Below, one piece after another: positions 34,286 to 43,732 of a stretch of DNA of 64,000 bases. Source of the stretch: Alteromonas stellipolaris (GTDB taxonomy: Bacteria > Pseudomonadota > Gammaproteobacteria > Enterobacterales > Alteromonadaceae); assembly GCF_001562115.1 (NCBI RefSeq), contig NZ_CP013927.1:62001-126000 (forward strand), in the 5' to 3' direction. The notes below the pieces were generated by a model. It saw only the letters and a program-made list of their open reading frames with translations, made no database searches and was not told the DNA's origin. Positions within the stretch are counted from its first letter, which is position 1; every line of letters begins with the position of its first letter. The position numbers and the translations under genes were made by a program.

Positions 34286-35331
34286 AACTATCCATTATTT
34301 ACTTTGCTTTAGCGAGCGTGTTGGTTGTACCTGCGGCCTTAGCTGTTGGTCGAACTTCTTCAACTGAAAAAGCGGAAATACCAGACGGGTTAATTCAGCA
34401 CACTACTGATGCTGATACCATTGATGATTTAACAGATGGAGAATTACTCGAGTGGGCAAAAGAACAAAAGATAAAATCGAAGAAAATTCTAAGCCCAGAA
34501 GAAAGGCGTTTACTGTTAAAGCTTGAGCAACAAAACCTTGATGCAGTTAAAGACCTGCCACCCCCTAAAGCGCTACTCGACATTCTGCCCGTATCCCAAG
34601 ACCCAGCCTCGCCACCGATTAAAATTTACGTTACGCCTGGTTGGGATTCACACCTTTCAATTGTAGATGCCAATGGAGCACCATGGCCGATTCAATACAA
34701 ATCGGTAGGTAATGCCGAATTTGTGGCTACTTTTATTGGTTCTGGTGGGCAAACTGATGAAGAAAACGATTCAAAAGGAAACGATGAAGATAAAAAAGAG
34801 GCGCCGGTATTAAGCGATGCACTCCAATCTAAATTGAAATTAACAACCGATCAGCGAGTAGGTGGAACAAACCTTACTTTAATGCTCCAAGGTTCTGATG
34901 ATGTGATTAACGTGCAGCTTCTCGCCAGTACCACGCAGTTTTATCCCATACCATTACTACAAATGCCAAAGATTGGCCCGAATACCCAGCAACAATATAC
35001 CCCACGTGGCTCACGTTTAATGTCCAACGACAAAGTAATGCGAGCTATTGCCATGGGAGGGTTTGATTTACCCGAGGCCTACCGAGAAATTCAAACTGAT
35101 AATCCAAAAGTGCGTGCTTGGTTGCATGGCGTTGACCTTTACGTGCGTTCCCCTTATCACGCTCGCGTGCCTGAAGCCCAAGATGGTCAAGCAGGCACAG
35201 GGGGCTATAAAGCCTACAAAATGAGATACCTTCCGGCCATCACCATGGTAGGAGATCACAACAACCAAATCATGGTCCGTATTTATAAAAATAAGTTGGT
35301 AGAAAACAATGCTCAAACAGTCAGTTACTAA
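34282..35331 (+). CDS. dotH: Type IVB core complex protein DotH/IcmK (TraN)
   Basis: This 349-residue periplasmic/outer-membrane core protein has a signal peptide (cleavage near residue 21). It has the DotH pattern IYVTPGWDSHLSIVDANGAP with WPI following, at about residues 113-137, and a C-terminal beta-rich domain. With DotG and outer-membrane DotC/DotD it forms the core of the channel. An acidic Asp/Glu/Lys-rich insertion (about 155-175) looks like a loop specific to this element. It overlaps the DotG gene by 23 bp. Length is close to Legionella DotH (about 360). Confidence 0.88.
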   Translation: MKLSIIYFALASVLVVPAALAVGRTSSTEKAEIPDGLIQHTTDADTIDDLTDGELLEWAKEQKIKSKKILSPEERRLLLKLEQQNLDAVKDLPPPKALLDILPVSQDPASPPIKIYVTPGWDSHLSIVDANGAPWPIQYKSVGNAEFVATFIGSGGQTDEENDSKGNDEDKKEAPVLSDALQSKLKLTTDQRVGGTNLTLMLQGSDDVINVQLLASTTQFYPIPLLQMPKIGPNTQQQYTPRGSRLMSNDKVMRAIAMGGFDLPEAYREIQTDNPKVRAWLHGVDLYVRSPYHARVPEAQDGQAGTGGYKAYKMRYLPAITMVGDHNNQIMVRIYKNKLVENNAQTVSY

Positions 35332-38300
35332 ATTCCGTCAGGGGCTTGCCTCTGTGCATAAGCGTCCACTATGGGCAGTCATTTTACTGGGTATAGCAAC
35401 GGCCTTTCTATTGGTGGTAATTGCCTTGTTTGTGCTCTCTTTTTTCTCTGATGAAGAAGATGCATTACAAGGTAAGGTTGCTTTTAGTGAAAGTATTGGC
35501 GAAGCAAAATCGGGCGCTGAATACGATAATGCATATCGCAATTCTATCAACGAACAAAACCAATCGGATTATGAAAGAGCTTCCAAAGTAAAAGGCGGCA
35601 TGCAAATCCCTTTCATCATTGATGATTTACCTAATGCAGGAAGTGATCAAAAGATTGATGGTGGCCTTTGTGGTTGTGAGCCAATGTCTGATGCACAGTT
35701 TAAAGAAATGCTCGCCCGGGCAGGTGTGGATTTTAAAGGTAACACCTTAGTGCGTAGGGTTGGCCAAAGCGATGTGTATATCAATGCTAACCGTTTCCTT
35801 GTGAATGAAGATGGTAGTGGAAACTACAGGTTCTTACGTGAAGATGTGAAGTTGGGTGATGACGGCGCACTGCAAAAAGCTGATGGTTCACTTTTTACCC
35901 TGCCGCATGTTGGCGCTGTTTTCTTATCTACTGATGGTTCATTTATTGATTCTGAAAACCATAACATCCCATTGCAAGGGGCACTATTGACCCTAGAAGG
36001 CCATATCATTTTAGGTAACGGTCAAATCGCTAGTCGCCCAGATAATATGCAACAAGAAGCATTAACGGATATCTACCTCACTGTAGAAGGTCAACTCGCC
36101 ACCGTAGATGCCAAACCTATCATGCATGGCGGATTATTTGTTTTCCGCAACAGAGAGCGTGAATTAGTTGATTTGAATCGTATACCCATTCGCTGGGAAA
36201 ACGACACCGTAGCGCAAAACCGTAACGGGTACATTACTAATTCTAAAGGCGATGTATTTAAAACGCTCGGCGTTCTGTTTAGCTACGATGGCATCCTAAT
36301 CGACAATCATGGGAAATTAACACAGCCATTACTCACCATTAATCGAATCAAAAATAGCGACTTATACCTTGATGAAAAAATGAATCTACTCGATAGATTC
36401 GGTGGGGGTGTTGCTTCATACGGTGAATTGGTAACAGTCAGTGTAGGGGATGCACTGCTGGTTAAAGGCAAAAACCTTGTCAACCATAAAGATGCCCTTG
36501 TAAATATTGACTCGCAAGGAGCACTTAGCGTAGATATTGGGTTGGGTGGTGTTCAATCTGGCTTACTTAAAAACTCTCAAGGCGCAGCGTATGACCGTTT
36601 TGGTCATCTGATTACACGTACGGGTAAACTTACACAACGTGGCGCTAGCGATGTCTACCACACATCGGATGGCTTACTTAGCGCAGTAGATGGCAAACCT
36701 CTTAAATATTATGCCAATAAAGACATATTTTTTGACTTTAATACCTTCCTACCAAATGGCTCAATTGGCCTACGTACCTATGATGATGAAGTCGTACTCG
36801 ACCAAAATAGTGAGCGTGTTTATATTAATGAAGCAGGTGAGTTTGTCACCAAAGATAGCCGCCCAGTTAAATTAGGCGTGGCAATTACCACCACGGCAGG
36901 TGCGGTGGTGAAGCAGAGCGGCAGCGTTCCTAGCCTCGATAATAAGCGTGTCGTACTTACAGCAGAAGGTAAACCACTTCTACATAATGGCAGAGCGGTT
37001 TACCGACGTGAAGATGGTCGACTAGTTTATGCTGATAACACCCCCGTGACAAATGACAGTGGGGCCGCTTTGTATCTTCAAGACAGTGGTGTCATCACTG
37101 ATGAAATTGGAAAGCCTGATGTACTGGAAGGGTTTTCAGTCAATGATGGTACGCGGGTGGGCAACCAATTTGAAACTGTTGAACCCCTTCTAGATAGTCA
37201 GGGTAATCCTATCTTAGTTAATGGTAAGCCAGTCTACAAACGTGGCAATAAGCTTATTTATGCTGATGGTACGGCCGTAACAGATGCCTTTGGCTCTGCT
37301 TTGAAGATAGATAGCGCTACTGGCAAGGTTATCAATGAACATGGCGAAGAACATAAAGCATTAAGCTCTCGCTTAGGGCGTGGAGTATATGGCGATGTTA
37401 CCGCGCTAACTGCGAATGGCGAGCCGGTTTATATTGATGGCAAGAAAGTATTCCGACAAGCGGATGGCTCGCTGGTGGATGAAGATGGCCAAGTCATTAC
37501 CACCGAAGATGGAAAGCTTGTCTATTACGATCAAAGCAAAGGCTTAGTAACAGCTAGTGGTGAAAAGGTTTCAGGCATCAAACTGACCAATCAATCTGGT
37601 GGCCAAGTATCTGTGGCCGAACTCGACCGCTCATCTGCTCCACTGATGAGCAACGGCAAGCCAGTATTTGTTGATGGTAAACGCGCTTTCATGCGGCCAG
37701 ATGGTTCATTAGTAGATGAAAGCGGTCAACCTATTACCAATAAAGACGGTGAAGTTGTTTTTTTTGATCCCGAGGAAGGGCTAGTGACACAAGGCGGCCA
37801 GGTTAGTGCTCTTGTAATGACAAATGCAGCTGGCCAACGCATTGCACCTAAATCTGTCAACACTGCAATGCCGCTATCCGTTAACGGTCTGCCAGTATTT
37901 GTTGATGGTAAACGCGCTTTCATGCGCCCAGATGGTTCTTTAGCAGATGAAAGCGGTCAACCCATTATCAATGAAGACGGTGAAGTTGTGTTCTTTGACC
38001 CAGAGAAGGGATTAGTCACACAACATGGGGAACCTGTTTCTGATATTGCAATGACGAACAGTGCTGGTGAGCAAGTGTCCCCAGAAGATGTTTCTTCATC
38101 AATCCCGTTATCAGCGAATGAAAAGCCAGTTTTTGTAGATGGAAAGCGAGCTTTTTTGCAGCCTGATGGGTCATTAGTAGATGAAAGCGGCAACCCAATC
38201 ACCAATAAAGATGGCGAAATAGTCTTCTTTGATGCTGAGAAAGGTTTAGTTACAAAAGATGGAGCAGTTGTCACTGATATGGCGATGACAGATTCATCAG

Positions 38301-41152
38301 GTAAACGCATAAACTCAAAAGATGTAACAACGTCGATACCCTTATCAACTAAAGGTAAACAAGTATACCTAAATGGGAAGCGTTCGTTTATGCGCTCAGA
38401 TGGTTCATTAGTTGATGAGAATGGCCGTAAAATAACCAACAAAGATGGAGAAGTAATTTACTTTGATGCTGACAAAGGATTAGTGACGAAAGACGGTACT
38501 GCCATCGATGATATGAAACTCAGTACAAAAGACGGTAACTCCCTCAATGCAAGTGATATTGACACAAGTGTAGCAGCTAAAAGACTGACCGGACTTTCTA
38601 AAGATGGTCAATCACTTTTTTACAATGGTAAGAAAGTTTATCAACGCCCCGATGGCACTATTGTTGATGAAAATAATAACCCTATCTTAACCGCTGATGG
38701 TAAAGCCTTACACCTTGATGCCAAAGGGCGACTGTTAGACTCAAGCAATAACATTGTGCCACTGCCTACCTTCACAGATGCCAAGGGCAACTTTGTGAGT
38801 AACGATAATATTAAAACTGGCTTTGCGAACATAGACAAGCAACGAGGGTTACAAGCCGTTACGCGTAATGGCGAGCCTTTGTACTACAACAATAAAAAAG
38901 TGTTTAGAAGAGCTGATGGCACGTTAGTAGATGAAAACGATAATGTGGTCACAACTAAAGACGGCAAAGCGGTAAAGCTTAGCGCTGATGGTGAACTAAC
39001 GACTTTTGATGGTCAGAAAATCGATGAGCCTTTGTTGAAGAATAAGTTAGGGGAGTTGGTACCTAATCAAGACATAGACTCTGCCAGTCCAACGAAATTA
39101 CTTACGGAAAATGGTAAAGCAGTTTACTTCAATGGGCGTAAAGTTCACGTTCGACCTGATGGTATACTCGTCGATGAATTTGACCGTGAGTTAGTAGGCG
39201 ATGACGGTCTACCGCTTCGTTTAAATGAAAATAACCAAGTAGTAGACAGTGCCGGCAACCCCGTTAGCTTAGGTGATAGTGCTGGGCGCCCAGTGATGAA
39301 TGGTAACTTCAAAACACGCGGCAACGGACAGCTAGGTGATTTCACAGAGCAAGATGGTTATATCATTGGAAAAGATGGTAAGCCGCTATTACATAATGGC
39401 CAACGTGTTGTTCGCAAAGCTGATGGATATCTATATACCGAAGACGGTAAGCGAATAGAAAATAAGGACGGGATGCCAATCAAACTCAATGATAAGGGGG
39501 AGTTTGTCGATGCGAAAGGTAATGTCATTGAAGAAGCGCTATTTACTAATGGTGAAGGCGTCTTACTTTACGGAAATGGAAAGCCGGTAACATCATTAAT
39601 GAAGCGAATTGGTGATAGCGACATGTACCTATCGCGTGATGGGCATATCGTTGATGAAAAAGGAAAACCTTATCTAATTGACGGACAACCGGTGTTGGTT
39701 GACCCGCAAACATCCGAATTAGTTGGCCCAGATGGTAAGCCTATTCGAGATGCAGAAGGTAATAGTGTTCTTATATCATCTTCAGGCAAACTCATTTCTC
39801 GCGATAGCAAATTATCAAAAGGTACGTTACTTACATCGTCCGATGGCGAGCTACTTACTACTGAAGGTGTTCTTGCATCGAAAAGTGATGAACTAATCCC
39901 AATACCTGGCACTAGCTATTATCGCACTAAAGATGGAGTCGTGGTGGATGGTAAAGGTCGATTAGTAAATTATGGTGAAGATATTATTCGCATTAACAAA
40001 CAAGGAAAGTTAGTCGATGGCCGTGGTCGTTCACTCCGTTATCGTGGGCAAGCATTGGGTACCGATGCACAAGGCTACATTGTTGATAGCAAGAATGAAC
40101 GAATACTCATTGATGATAAGCCTATCAAGGTCGAGAACCTTTCTACTGTACTTGAAAAACCGAAGGCGTCGACAACACCCCCTATATTGGTCGGTGTCGC
40201 GGAACCAAAGGGCAATGTGACTCAAATCACTCAGAGCAATGGGGCTGAATCCAGCGACAAAGTAGCGCGAGCTCAAGTCGATGTTAACAGTACTACTGAG
40301 GCCTCAGTAACACCTAAGCGTGACGTTGATTTGACCAAAGCCAGCAACGCTGCGCGGGCAAGACTAATTGCGCGATATAATAAACTTTCAACCGCTTTAG
40401 ATACCGAGATTACCTCTATTGAGAGTGCGGCAAAATCCACTTATACATCGGTGTCTGAAATCGCTGACTTAGGTTCAAGCACATCGAGTACACCAAAAAC
40501 CGCAAATGCGGGTGATACGGATAGAGACTCTAATGAACAGCCTAATGCCAAGGGGAAAGCTGGGGGCGAAGATAATCGTGAGTTGCTATTCGGCGCAGGG
40601 GATAACCTCTATGCAGTAACAACCCAACAGATGAATTCTGACCTTAATGACGAGTTGGAAGTGTCCATACTCTCTGGAAAGCGTGGCTCTCTTGTGTACC
40701 TAGCAACTGCATACGCAAAAGTGGAATTACGCTACGACAATGCCGTACTGGCTTTTAATAGAATATGCCCTGTTAAACAAGATTGCTTCGCGCTATCGGG
40801 GATAGGATTAGATCCTGCCACCGGAAGTGCGGCGATAGGCGCTGCAGAAGTTGATACTCATTTCATGTACCGATATGGCAGCTTGTTTTTAGCGAGCTTC
40901 GGTGCTGGAGTTAGTGATGGAATTACCGATTCATTAGATTCGGAAACAGAAACCACTACAGATGGCACATCAACCTCAACGGTCCGCGTTATTAAAGGAC
41001 TTAATTATGGTGAAATTGCAGTTAAAGGCGTAGCTGAGACAGGCAATACGCTTCTACCGCTTTTGACCTCACGAGTTAATCGTCCTGTAACAGTGACTAT
41101 TCCCGCTCAAACCGAGTTGGTTATTAAACTAACTCAGCCTCTATACCACTAA
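35309..41152 (+). CDS. dotG: Type IVB core protein DotG/IcmE (TraO), repeat-expanded (1947 aa)
   Basis: This 1947-residue protein spans both membranes and lines the channel. It has one N-terminal membrane helix (about 19-45), a very long periplasmic region built from degenerate repeats (about 150-1620), a short coiled-coil and Ser/Thr linker (about 1680-1750), and a C-terminal VirB10/TrbI-like beta-barrel domain (about 1755-1945; it starts near LLFGAGDNLYAVT). Legionella DotG is about 1050 residues, so this one is nearly twice as long, all of the difference lying in the repeats. Repeat units contain the pattern G-K-x-x-F/Y-x-R-x-DG-S/T-L/I-VDE and suggest an extended beta structure. No Cys-rich or adhesion domain was seen. 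Confidence 0.88.
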   Translation: MLKQSVTKFRQGLASVHKRPLWAVILLGIATAFLLVVIALFVLSFFSDEEDALQGKVAFSESIGEAKSGAEYDNAYRNSINEQNQSDYERASKVKGGMQIPFIIDDLPNAGSDQKIDGGLCGCEPMSDAQFKEMLARAGVDFKGNTLVRRVGQSDVYINANRFLVNEDGSGNYRFLREDVKLGDDGALQKADGSLFTLPHVGAVFLSTDGSFIDSENHNIPLQGALLTLEGHIILGNGQIASRPDNMQQEALTDIYLTVEGQLATVDAKPIMHGGLFVFRNRERELVDLNRIPIRWENDTVAQNRNGYITNSKGDVFKTLGVLFSYDGILIDNHGKLTQPLLTINRIKNSDLYLDEKMNLLDRFGGGVASYGELVTVSVGDALLVKGKNLVNHKDALVNIDSQGALSVDIGLGGVQSGLLKNSQGAAYDRFGHLITRTGKLTQRGASDVYHTSDGLLSAVDGKPLKYYANKDIFFDFNTFLPNGSIGLRTYDDEVVLDQNSERVYINEAGEFVTKDSRPVKLGVAITTTAGAVVKQSGSVPSLDNKRVVLTAEGKPLLHNGRAVYRREDGRLVYADNTPVTNDSGAALYLQDSGVITDEIGKPDVLEGFSVNDGTRVGNQFETVEPLLDSQGNPILVNGKPVYKRGNKLIYADGTAVTDAFGSALKIDSATGKVINEHGEEHKALSSRLGRGVYGDVTALTANGEPVYIDGKKVFRQADGSLVDEDGQVITTEDGKLVYYDQSKGLVTASGEKVSGIKLTNQSGGQVSVAELDRSSAPLMSNGKPVFVDGKRAFMRPDGSLVDESGQPITNKDGEVVFFDPEEGLVTQGGQVSALVMTNAAGQRIAPKSVNTAMPLSVNGLPVFVDGKRAFMRPDGSLADESGQPIINEDGEVVFFDPEKGLVTQHGEPVSDIAMTNSAGEQVSPEDVSSSIPLSANEKPVFVDGKRAFLQPDGSLVDESGNPITNKDGEIVFFDAEKGLVTKDGAVVTDMAMTDSSGKRINSKDVTTSIPLSTKGKQVYLNGKRSFMRSDGSLVDENGRKITNKDGEVIYFDADKGLVTKDGTAIDDMKLSTKDGNSLNASDIDTSVAAKRLTGLSKDGQSLFYNGKKVYQRPDGTIVDENNNPILTADGKALHLDAKGRLLDSSNNIVPLPTFTDAKGNFVSNDNIKTGFANIDKQRGLQAVTRNGEPLYYNNKKVFRRADGTLVDENDNVVTTKDGKAVKLSADGELTTFDGQKIDEPLLKNKLGELVPNQDIDSASPTKLLTENGKAVYFNGRKVHVRPDGILVDEFDRELVGDDGLPLRLNENNQVVDSAGNPVSLGDSAGRPVMNGNFKTRGNGQLGDFTEQDGYIIGKDGKPLLHNGQRVVRKADGYLYTEDGKRIENKDGMPIKLNDKGEFVDAKGNVIEEALFTNGEGVLLYGNGKPVTSLMKRIGDSDMYLSRDGHIVDEKGKPYLIDGQPVLVDPQTSELVGPDGKPIRDAEGNSVLISSSGKLISRDSKLSKGTLLTSSDGELLTTEGVLASKSDELIPIPGTSYYRTKDGVVVDGKGRLVNYGEDIIRINKQGKLVDGRGRSLRYRGQALGTDAQGYIVDSKNERILIDDKPIKVENLSTVLEKPKASTTPPILVGVAEPKGNVTQITQSNGAESSDKVARAQVDVNSTTEASVTPKRDVDLTKASNAARARLIARYNKLSTALDTEITSIESAAKSTYTSVSEIADLGSSTSSTPKTANAGDTDRDSNEQPNAKGKAGGEDNRELLFGAGDNLYAVTTQQMNSDLNDELEVSILSGKRGSLVYLATAYAKVELRYDNAVLAFNRICPVKQDCFALSGIGLDPATGSAAIGAAEVDTHFMYRYGSLFLASFGAGVSDGITDSLDSETETTTDGTSTSTVRVIKGLNYGEIAVKGVAETGNTLLPLLTSRVNRPVTVTIPAQTELVIKLTQPLYH
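37430..38600 (+). repeat. Near-identical 77-79-codon tandem repeats in dotG
   Basis: Five in-frame copies start at anchor positions 37436, 37673, 37904, 38138 and 38372, so the spacing is 237, 231, 234 and 234 bp. The first part of each unit (VFVDGKRAFMRPDGSL, then VDE) is almost identical between copies 2 and 3, also at the DNA level, while flanking units at 38624 and 38891 are more diverged (spacing 252 and 267 bp). This is the signature of recent tandem duplication inside an older repeat array. Confidence 0.85.
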
Positions 41153-41156
41153 AAAA

Positions 41157-41181
41157 ACGCCCTATTTCCCTACTGGGGCGT
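41157..41181 (+). terminator. Weak hairpin after dotG
   Basis: Arms ACGCCC and GGGCGT are separated by 13 bp, with seven A before and no T run after on the + strand. An ATTTCCCTACT sequence occurs twice here (in the loop and just downstream). It may lower transcription from dotG into dotF rather than stop it, as the next transfer gene is only 124 bp away. Confidence 0.4.
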
Positions 41182-41275
41182 CATTTCCCTACTTTCCTGA
41201 TATGGCAATGTTTAGATTTTGCCATCGCCTAATTAGGTTCGTAAAGTCATCAGTATTACAAATCCGGAGAGTGCT

Positions 41276-42217
41276 ATGTCTGCCATTAATTATGAAGAGT
41301 TAGAGGATGCTTTGCCCAACAGCGAAGAAAGTGCGACACCTACAGTTTCTGAAGTAGAGCCGCCTGAGCCAGAATCAGAGCCTGAACCGATAAAGGTTAG
41401 TGGCCCTTATAAACCAAAGAAGAAAATTTTTACTTTGAAAAGAGCACTGGTTGCGGCGGTCGTCATTACAGCAGCGGGTAGTTATTTCCTCTTCGATAGT
41501 GCAGATATTGAAAACTTCGTCGGTAAATTCCCAACCCTTCAAAATGGGGAAGTTAAAAACACGCTTTTTAACACCAAGCTAGAAGAACTGAGCCGCCAAA
41601 AAGATGAGCAGATTTCTACCATAAATGGACAGCTCAACAACATGCAAGGTGCGTTAAAAAGCGTTGGCAGTGTGAGTGAACAAGCAGCGACTGCATTAAA
41701 CATGGCGAGCCAAAACCAACAAGCGTTAATGATTATCAATTCTAAGCTAACACAGATTTCAATGGACTTGGCTCGCTTAAGTGATGTGAAAAAACAAGCG
41801 CCAGTCATGAATGTTGGCAAAGACTACGGTGCTGATATCAGTGACATAAAAGGCCGAATGTCAGACATTATTTTTAGCCTTTCTAAAGTTACCAATGCGG
41901 TTAAAGAGAACGGTAAGGACATTAGCAGTCTTGATGATAGACACATGCTGATGAAGGCCGAATTAGAACAAAAAGCTATGGATGAGCAGCGTATTGCAGA
42001 AGCCAAATCGAAGACGCCTGCCGTGACTATCAAAGTCCCATGGGTGAACAAGGCGGCTAACTACGATAAGAAAATTGCCGTACTGGTAAGCCCCGTTACC
42101 CATAAAAAAGTCACTGTGGTTGTCGGTACTGATGTGCCTCAGTGTGGAAGAGTGCTCGATATGATTGAAGAGAGCAAAACTATCGTTACTGAACAGTGTT
42201 CGATTGCGAAAGGGTAA
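41276..42217 (+). CDS. dotF: Type IVB protein DotF/IcmG (TraP) family
   Basis: This 313-residue protein has an acidic Pro/Glu-rich N-terminus (about 1-42), a basic stretch, one membrane helix (about 57-74), a long coiled coil (about 90-240) and a small C-terminal domain with two Cys. This layout and its place between DotG and DotE match DotF/TraP, an inner-membrane protein that contacts the core complex. A CCGGAGAG site precedes the ATG. Assignment rests on layout and gene order more than on residue motifs. Confidence 0.72.
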   Translation: MSAINYEELEDALPNSEESATPTVSEVEPPEPESEPEPIKVSGPYKPKKKIFTLKRALVAAVVITAAGSYFLFDSADIENFVGKFPTLQNGEVKNTLFNTKLEELSRQKDEQISTINGQLNNMQGALKSVGSVSEQAATALNMASQNQQALMIINSKLTQISMDLARLSDVKKQAPVMNVGKDYGADISDIKGRMSDIIFSLSKVTNAVKENGKDISSLDDRHMLMKAELEQKAMDEQRIAEAKSKTPAVTIKVPWVNKAANYDKKIAVLVSPVTHKKVTVVVGTDVPQCGRVLDMIEESKTIVTEQCSIAKG

Positions 42218-42220
42218 GAC

Positions 42221-42763
42221 ATGTTAACCGCAGTTGAAGTCATCAACAATTTTGGAAGCCTAGTACCAGCGATTTACCACATAACGCGTGGTTTCTTCGC
42301 ATTGTCTGGGCTGGTGACATTTGCTGTTGCCCTGTCTGCTTATCAATCTGGAAAGCTTGGGGGCCAGCATGTATCGAAAGGCACATGCGTGATGATTGCG
42401 GTGGTCGGCTCTATGATGTTTTCAACTGGGGTTTTATCTCGGGTGGGCGTAGCCTCACTGTTGGAAAGCTCAGTAGACTATTCAATTTTGTCTTCATACT
42501 CAGAGCAATCGAGTGAAGATGCCGCAGATGTAGCATTTTATGTCGTAACGTATTACCTCCGCTTGTTCTCGTATTTCCTATCATTCAGCACTCTCAATAC
42601 CGTTAAAAATGGCCTGATTTATCACAAAGAAGGTTGGGTAAGTAAATCAATCGGAATGTACATACTCAGTATCGGACTTCTTGGAATAGCAACTTTAGCA
42701 AACGTGTTTGGTGGATTATTCGGTTATTCAACCATTGGCACAAATTATTTCACACTCGACTAA
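42221..42763 (+). CDS. dotE: Type IVB membrane protein DotE/IcmC (TraQ) family
   Basis: This 180-residue integral membrane protein has about four hydrophobic helices (about 22-42, 52-72, 105-125 and 145-168). Size, hydrophobicity and position just before the DotP-like gene agree with DotE/TraQ. The start lies 3 bp after the dotF stop. The molecular role of this family is poorly defined. Confidence 0.75.
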   Translation: MLTAVEVINNFGSLVPAIYHITRGFFALSGLVTFAVALSAYQSGKLGGQHVSKGTCVMIAVVGSMMFSTGVLSRVGVASLLESSVDYSILSSYSEQSSEDAADVAFYVVTYYLRLFSYFLSFSTLNTVKNGLIYHKEGWVSKSIGMYILSIGLLGIATLANVFGGLFGYSTIGTNYFTLD

Positions 42764-42777
42764 CTTGGAGAATAGAG

Positions 42778-43143
42778 ATGTCGACAATACAAAAATGGTA
42801 CAAAAAAGCGGCTGCAACAGTCGTTATTGCTGCAACAGACATTGGTATGGCTCAAGCCGCAGATGTAAGTTCTGCAGATGAAATTAAAACAAATTGGAAC
42901 ACCCTATTAAAAATAGTAACAATTGTTATAACCGGTGGCATAGCGCTATGGGGGCTAATTATTTTTATTTCTGCCTTGAGCACAATACTATCTAAAAATC
43001 CTCAAGACTCTAAGTTAATGGCCGTGGGTAAGATTATCATCGGCATTATTATGTTTAGTCCTTTAGCTATTATCTTAGCCTTAAATACCTCGTTACTGGG
43101 TGGTTCTGAGGCGGCAACTTCTTCAGGTTACATCAGAGAATAG
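42778..43143 (+). CDS. dotP: Type IVB membrane protein DotP/IcmD (TraR) family
   Basis: This 121-residue protein has a signal-like N-terminal segment (AQA-type cleavage near residue 27) and two membrane helices (about 43-65 and 80-102). That two-helix, pilin-like layout is seen in the DotP/TraR family and resembles VirB2. The ribosome-binding site is TTGGAGAAT. It lies between DotE and DotN as expected. Confidence 0.75.
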   Translation: MSTIQKWYKKAAATVVIAATDIGMAQAADVSSADEIKTNWNTLLKIVTIVITGGIALWGLIIFISALSTILSKNPQDSKLMAVGKIIIGIIMFSPLAIILALNTSLLGGSEAATSSGYIRE

Positions 43144-43148
43144 TCCCT

Positions 43149-43721
43149 ATGATAGCTAATAATCGCCCAACTATAGCGTTGCCTAGTGATATGAATTACA
43201 CCGTGAACAATGCGGTGTGGGAAACTCTTAAAGCTAGTAACCACACATGCAAGTGCTGTGGCTTCCAAGCAATGCCGAGCAAGGCGGTTCTTAGCGGTTA
43301 TATGCAGGTCATCAATGGAGAGGTGTATTGCGCTATTTGCGCCGCCTCTCAACAACTTCAACAGGCTATTATGAACCGTCAAGACCACGGATTTCTCATA
43401 GCCACAAACGATATGTCTCAATCTGATGTTTCTAACTTGTGCCGTGAAATCGGCTTTATCATGGTTTCGGATGATGACCCACGCCAACAAGTAGCTTCCC
43501 AGACCTATGAGCGATTATTAAAGTCTGAATTAGAATATTCACAATTCCAATTTTTATCAAAGCAAGAGCCTTCAACCGTTGAAGGTTTTGCGAACTGTTT
43601 AGAATACTTGCCCCCAATCAGTGATACCCAAAAACAAAAGCTTTTTGGAAAAATCACCTACGTGCCTAACTTTTCGGTTTTCAGACGCATCTACTCTTTC
43701 TGGAAATCCCATACCTCGTAA
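43149..43721 (+). CDS. dotN: Type IVB coupling-complex protein DotN/IcmJ (TraT)
   Basis: This 190-residue soluble protein carries a zinc-binding cluster typical of DotN: CKCCGF at about 35-40 and CAIC near residue 66. DotN associates with the DotL tail in the coupling complex. The start lies 5 bp after the dotP stop, and it is followed closely by dotO, the same order as IcmJ-IcmB in Legionella. Length is slightly below the roughly 210 residues of Legionella DotN. Confidence 0.85.
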   Translation: MIANNRPTIALPSDMNYTVNNAVWETLKASNHTCKCCGFQAMPSKAVLSGYMQVINGEVYCAICAASQQLQQAIMNRQDHGFLIATNDMSQSDVSNLCREIGFIMVSDDDPRQQVASQTYERLLKSELEYSQFQFLSKQEPSTVEGFANCLEYLPPISDTQKQKLFGKITYVPNFSVFRRIYSFWKSHTS

Positions 43722-43732
43722 TAGGACTTAAT

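Noticed and set aside
37957..38442. 161-codon minus-strand frame inside dotG
   Set aside because: It is the antisense of the near-identical repeats; it stays open because the repeat units lack stops in that frame.
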